Shown here in pieces: positions 59,307 to 64,000 of a DNA stretch of 64,000 nucleotides. Numbering within the stretch: the stretch's first letter is position 1; every line of letters begins with the position of its first letter. Source of the stretch: Vesta saturnalis (taxonomy: Eukaryota; Arthropoda; Insecta; Coleoptera; Lampyridae). The position numbers were made by a program, and so were the translations under genes. The notes under the pieces were generated by a model. The model did no database searches, was not told where the DNA came from, and saw only the letters and a program-made list of their open reading frames with translations. The stretch covers positions 636,001 to 700,000 of the forward strand of contig JARFJB010002201.1 in assembly GCA_036346205.1 (NCBI GenBank), written 5' to 3'.

Positions 59307-59929
59307 CCGCCACTGATGTGGAAAGCCACCCTCCATCCCTCATCGTTGTGGTCATGTTAGCACCTGAATTCGCTAGAGACGTTGTCGAGGAACGTATGAA
59401 GCAATGTCCAGTATATAAGTGTGAATTTTCCAGTCTCAGAGCAGTTTTCATAGGCATTTTTGAAAACTGTCCAAACCCACTGGTTGAGCTCTGCATTTTC
59501 CTGATTGGTACAAAATAAATAGTTTCTCGATGCACATATGTTTACGTCTTAGAGCAATATAACTTCGATATAAAAACAAATAAGAAATCTCATTTTCTAC
59601 ATCTACCACAGTGAAAATACGTGGAATTGTTTCCGTCTCCGACAATTTGACAGTAAGGACGAAATCTGTGTCCTCCACATCAGTGAAGTTCATCTTGTAA
59701 AGTTCATCGCGACGACACCCTTCAAAGAAGCCCATAATAGTAGCAACCTAAAATACACACTCTCAAACCTAAAATAAAATCCTCCAATACGGACCTTTAT
59801 CTTCAAGAACGTCAAATTTGGGCTTCGAAGAAATCTCTTGATATCATCTACATTTAATATCAAAGACTTCTTGCCTATGTAATTCTTGGACTTTTTTTTC
59901 AAAATTCGTTAACAAGTCTAAATTTTGCA

Positions 59930-60850
59930 ATATTTATATTTTCTTTGTTTGTAACATTCTTTTCAACATAGAAACATACGTCCACAGTGATGATGGCGCC
60001 GACTTCACACTAAAAATTAATATAAGATAATGTAATTAGCGGGAATGGTATAGAAACGTTTTGACTTCGTGGATTAAAAGTACTATTTGGTTCCTCATTT
60101 CGGGGACTGAAGTGTTACTTTTAATCTCTAGGATTAAATAGTTATTTATTATATAAGTCTTATTAGGCACATAAACACGCAAGAAAATAAACGCGAGATC
60201 GTTAGCTTGAGCGTTTATTTTCAAGTGTTTTATATGCTAATAAGACCCGAATGTACTAAAAACTTTATCCACAACCCACAATAAATTAGAATGAAATGTA
60301 CTTAATTATTCTAGTTAATTTAATTTTAATTCAATTTTCTTATTATTTGAATTTATGGGTGGTCATGGATTTATTGCTATAGTGACTAATTCGTTTGGCA
60401 TATAACGCAAGAAAATAAAACCCTAGTGTTTTATGAATATAAAACACTATGGTTTTATAGTGTTTATAATGCGTTTGTAAGCAGTTGTATTATGACATGA
60501 TAATGTGTCGGTTGTGGATAAAAATAATTTAATCTTGTTATGGCATTGAAACATCTGGGATTTTAAAATAATTCATAAATTTCATTAGCCTTGAATAGTG
60601 TAGCTTCTTTGTCAAAGTAACTTTTCTAATAATTTAAATTTATCATAGATGTAATATTTTAATTTTCAGAAAAATATAATTATTTCTATTATTACTCCAC
60701 GAAGTGCAAAATAGTGTAGATACCACGGGATTGAAGTTCCTTAATCCCTTGAATATTGTTGGTCTCGGCAAAGCCCTCGACCAACAACTCTATCCGCGGG
60801 ATTAAATGAGTCACTTCAATCCTTGTTATCTAATGATATATCTTCTCTTC
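59930..60850. mobile_element. Noncoding insert with hairpins inside Crypton N2
   Basis: This interval interrupts the recombinase between its N-terminal and core parts. It has a near-palindrome 60150-60246 (AAGTCTTATTAGGCACATAA and its approximate inverse), a second at 60418-60465 around AACCCTAGTGTTTTAT, and TTGGTCTCGGCAAAGCCCTCGACCAA near 60759. CGGGATTGAAG and CGGGATTAAATGAG motifs recur. Probably one or more MITEs, or an intron containing them. Boundaries are uncertain. Confidence 0.45.
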
Positions 60851-61034
60851 GACATATGCCAAAATAACTTCCTCATTTACTCCTTTAACCCTTTTTGGTT
60901 TCTCCAAGCGTTGAATGCGGAGTATTCTCTTCGTATCTTACTTTAGATGTCGACGGATTAATTTCCTCCATGCCGGAGGCGGCAATCTTTTCAATTTCAT
61001 TCGGGATAACAAGAAACTCGTTTTCCGATTCCAT

Positions 61035-61391
61035 TTTAATTTTAAGATTTTATTCTGTTTAGAATAGAATCTATAGCAACGTCACACATTTTCATGATAG
61101 TACGATTTAGATTTTGCCGTTTTTAGTAATTCATTATTAATTCAAAATTATTGCCTCAATGAACGGTAAACTTTTAATACGTTAATTACTGTTAACATTC
61201 TCTACGCTTTTACCTTTTTTAGCCGCACTTGTTTCTAAGTAATGTTGGTGTTTTAATCTTACATGGTAATTAGTTCAATACCTCATAATGAATTGTTTTA
61301 TTACTGCCTTATCGAGTGAATCTGCTGCGTATGAAAAACTGTACGGTATGTTGTGGGGAGAGTTGAGTAACAGAAAACGGTACGGTAAAAC
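61035..61391. other. Short unannotated spacer
   Basis: Between the Crypton start and the MULE. Nothing recognised. Confidence 0.35.
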
Positions 61392-61399
61392 GGTGACAA

Positions 61400-61535
61400 G
61401 ACATGTCGTAACGCGACAGTTCGTAACCCCACAAATGGTAACGCCGTCAATTCGTAACGGCGACACTTCGTAACATCGACAGTTCGTAACTACAACTATT
61501 CGTAACGGTATAATCCGTAACGCCAAGATTGAATG
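61400..61535. repeat. Iterated CGTAAC words in the MULE terminal repeat
   Basis: About eight GTAAC words, most preceded by TTC or C, occur every 15-18 bases in the left arm (for example TTCGTAACGGCGACAC, TTCGTAACATCGACAG, TTCGTAACTACAAC). The right arm carries the inverse set. Likely a transposase-binding iteron array. This is not a CRISPR: spacers are too short and the unit is diverged. Confidence 0.8.
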
Positions 61536-61965
61536 ATTTTGTTTATTTTTGTTAACGTGGAAAGCAATTTATAGTTGCAATTGAAATTACGTTTATCAAT
61601 TTAACGGACCAACATCAGGATACACATTTTTAACTCATTTCATATTTTGTGGAAAAATAAATTTTGAAAATTGTATCTTAAAATAAATATAATCTACCTG
61701 TAACAGGAAATATAATTAAAGTTTGTCCCTTTTAATGTTCTTTAAATTGCCATATACGTATAAAAGTAATAACAATGTAATTAGTGAATTCTTTAAACCG
61801 ATGACAATCTTTAGAAATTCCCAACTTTCTAAGTAAACATTCTGTAAATGAGAGTATGGAATTAGGGATTACCAATTATTATAATAAGCCTTCTGATTGG
61901 TTATAGCTAATAAGAGGAATGTCTTCAAACATATAAATTGAGGAACATTAATGGTCTTCTAACTA

Positions 61966-63374
61966 GTGTCTAGAGTTTTGAATAATAATTGTAAGCAGTT
62001 TAATATGGCAAATGAACTTACATATGGTCTTAGTTCGCGAAAACGTACTCTTATATACCAAAATTTCGAGTTTGTTCAAAATCGGGTAACTGAATCTAGA
62101 ATGTGCAAAGCAATTGTGCATACGAAAGGTGACGATATCATAAAATGTAACGAAGAACATTTACATATTGTACAACCTTTCGCAGCAGATGCAAGAAAGA
62201 TGGTAAATGAGATGAAAGCAAATATGAAAAATCCTGGAGCAACACCTAAAATTGTCTATAGTACAAAAATTCTTGAAACAAATGAGAGCGTTAAATTACT
62301 ACTTCCAAAAAAGACTTCAATTTCAAGAACACTTCAGCGTGCCAAACAGAGAGAAACAGCTGTTGTACCTGCTACTCCCAACAACATGAATTTTGTACTT
62401 CCTGAAAAATACAACTTGCTATTACATGACAGTGGATCTGATGATCCTAATAGAATGTTAATATTTTGACATGAACAGTTATTAAACTTGTTAGTGACAC
62501 ATCAAAATTGGTCAGTCGATGGAACTTTCAAAGTTGTACCTGAAATATTTTTCCAACTTTATACTATCCACGTTCAACTTGATGGTATAGCATTTCCTTG
62601 TGTTTTTGCGTTACTGCGAAATAAGACTGAAGAAACTTATCGAAGATTGTTACGTGTGTTAAAAACCCGACTCCCAACTTTAAATCCCGGTTCTTGCCTA
62701 CTTGATTTTGAAAAGGCCGCAATCAATGCTTTTCAAGCTGAATTTCCTGGAATTGAAACAAAAGGATGTTTTTTCCATTTAAATCAATCAGTGATCCGAA
62801 AGCTAGGGGAAATTGGTTTAAAACGTGAATTTAATTCTAACGTACAAAATTTTGCAATATGCGTTAAGATGCTAACTTCAATATCATTACTCCTATAAAA
62901 GAAACAACTGATGCATATTTACAAGTCGCAGGAATGTTTCCTGAATTTGATGACAGAACTGAAGAGTTTTTGCAGTACTTTGAAAATACTAATACTATAA
63001 TTAGAGGTCGTGAATTGAGAAATGGCCGTAGGCGAGATCCAGCATTTCCTCCAAACGTATGGAATCATCGTCAAAATACAGCAGATGGTTTGGCCAGGAC
63101 TACCAACAGAGTAGAAGGCTTTCACTATTCACTTCAATCTTTATTTCAATGTGCCCATCCCACAATGTGAAAATTTCTTGATGGACTTTTTGCAGAAGTT
63201 ACTTTACAGCACACATATTATTCGCAATATGAAAGTGGTCAAAGCATGCCGCAACGTTTGTCATATAAACAAATAAAAGAGCGCATAGTTAGAGTCGTCC
63301 AAGATTATGATGTTGAACGGCGATTGACATTTCTAAGAAATATGCGCACATGTTTTAATTTTTACATTAAATAA
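61966..63374 (+). pseudogene. MULE transposase with FLYWCH-like N-terminus
   Basis: The N-terminal part is LTYGLSSRKRTLIYQNFEFV with MCKAIVHT and NEEHLHI, a FLYWCH-like pattern (Cys, then His-x-His). The MULE domain has WSVDGTFKVVPEIFFQLYTI (first Asp, about 62510), VFALLRNKTEETY, CLLDFEKAAINAFQ (second Asp, about 62695) and GCFFHLNQSV. The C-terminal part has PAFPPNVWNHR and TTNRVEGFHYSL (Glu) and ends at TAA 63372-63374. Lesions: TGA at 62467-62469 in frame before HEQLLNLL, a frameshift near 62880, and TGA at 63168-63170 in frame before KFLDGLFAEV. All expected acidic residues survive. The start is either 61966 or the in-frame Met at 62005. Confidence 0.9.
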
Positions 63375-63845
63375 ATATAACTACTTTTAAAATTGTATGC
63401 CTGCTTATACTTATCGATGTTAGAAATATAAATTGTATTATTTATTATAATAAATACATTATTATTGAAGTGGTTTTAATTTTTTCATTATTATTCGGAC
63501 TTAGTTTTATTACTTTAAAGTGATAATTCAGGATACAAATTTTAAAAAACATAAATATTCTTAGTTGGCATATTAACAAAAGTATATGCTAAATATGTGT
63601 GAAATATGTTTAAAAAAGTGGTCTTGAAAAAATACTATTTTTAGTGTAGGAAAGTATACAAAGTATGCAAAATGCGTTTTGTAAATGTTGGCGTTACGAA
63701 TTATACCGTTACGAATAGTTGTGGTTACTAACTGTCGATGTTACGAAGTGTCGCCGTTACGAATTATCGGCGTTACGAATTGTCAGTTACCATTTGTGGG
63801 GTTACCAACTGTGGCGTTATGATATGTCATGGATCCCGGTAAACA

Positions 63846-64000
63846 TAATCACGATCAAGAGTTGGGTAAAACCGAAGATCGGTTGGTAAAATAGAAGGTT
63901 TGTTTATTTCGTGGCAAAAGCGTCTTTACATGATTATAGTACACATACAATCAAAATAAATCGGTTATAAATATAAAACGTAAAATATATATCATGTGAC
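63846..64000. other. Window end, nothing recognised
   Basis: 155 bases of flank right of the MULE, without a supported feature. Confidence 0.4.

Larger units (their letters stand above)
58800..61034 (-). pseudogene. Crypton-type tyrosine recombinase N2
   Basis: The minus strand starts at Met 61034: MESENEFLVIPNEIEKIAAS, then STSKVRYE. The frame is lost at about 60845. It resumes near 59902 with KSKNYIGKKSLILNVDDIKR, then GFFEGCRRDELYKMNFTDV (the first Arg box region), RIFTVVDVENE and LYQSGKC. Next come YTGHCFIRSST, NSGANMTTTMRDGGW and SVAEGYI, after which (TA)n interrupts at 59200-59301. The tail KIDIAEKIEMGKVKTAQQ ends near 59039. The nucleophile Tyr is kept, but HGGW reads DGGW and HxxR reads HCFI. 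About 0.9 kb between the N-terminal and core parts is noncoding (see 59930-60850). The pattern is that of insect Crypton recombinases. Confidence 0.82.
61392..63836 (+). mobile_element. MULE (Mutator-like) transposon with about 140-bp inverted repeats
   Basis: The left arm (61392-61535) and right arm (63687-63836) are inverted copies, from GACATGTCGTAACG at the left against the inverse of CGTTATGATATGTC at the right. They run through repeated CGTAAC words to CGTAACGCCAA. Flanks CGGTAAAAC (61383-61391) and CGGTAAACA (63837-63845) look like a 9-bp target duplication with two mismatches. Size 2.45 kb. The transposase inside is broken. Confidence 0.85.

Noticed and set aside
61400..61535. Regularly spaced short repeats that look CRISPR-like.
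   Set aside because: Spacers are about 10 bases, the set is mirrored at the other end of a MULE, and the DNA is eukaryotic.

Overview
The window is AT-rich arthropod DNA, most likely from an insect. The evidence is short introns of about 50 bases, an insect-like RBM45 gene end, and the mix of transposons: piggyBac, IS630/Tc1-mariner with very long inverted repeats, a Crypton, a MULE, hAT, non-LTR and LTR retrotransposons, and remnants of a Maverick/Polinton-like PolB and integrase. A beetle is possible, but the order cannot be fixed from this sequence. The only convincing intact host coding sequence is the 3' end of an RBM45-like RNA-binding protein gene (11199-12014, four exons). A run of C2H2 fingers at 42.2-43.5 kb is a decayed zinc-finger gene. 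Nearly everything else recognisable is transposon, usually broken by stops, frameshifts or later insertions.

Layout: 0-5 kb holds a mariner-type fragment, then a hAT-like pseudogene split by a complete but dead piggyBac at a TTAA. 5-10.7 kb is a minus-strand train: piggyBac transposase C-terminal half, protein-primed-type DNA polymerase B, then an integrase. 11-12 kb is RBM45. 12.2-19.9 kb is a nested stack: a mariner-type element cut by an LTR retrotransposon and by a second piggyBac, which itself carries a truncated non-LTR retrotransposon. 20-22.9 kb has a second mariner end and then unannotatable DNA. 22.9-26.4 kb is a non-LTR element split by an LTR, a second non-LTR 3' end and a tRNA-like repeat. 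26.4-34.2 kb has four IS630-type elements, three of them with long inverted repeats. 34-40 kb has two copies of an unclassified 2-kb repeat with a TATA box, poly(A) signal and splice-donor-like sites, plus a foldback element. 40-47 kb has a long-TIR element, the zinc-finger pseudogene, a true mariner, a diverged tandem array and a second tRNA-like repeat. 47-61 kb has two direct copies of a 2.4-kb element with 5-bp target duplications, two inverted Crypton copies, and three long-TIR elements sitting in (TA)n tracts. 61.4-63.8 kb is a MULE with iterated terminal repeats and a probable 9-bp target duplication.

No operon or multi-gene host pathway is present. The coherent biology is insertion history: several insertions can be dated relative to each other because the interrupted reading frame resumes on the other side. 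The most unusual structural features are TA-targeting elements docked in (TA)n microsatellites, the 2.4-kb TG...AC element, the promoter-bearing repeat pair, and the repeated tRNA-like unit with shared flanks. I saw no convincing new defence, CRISPR or metabolic system.
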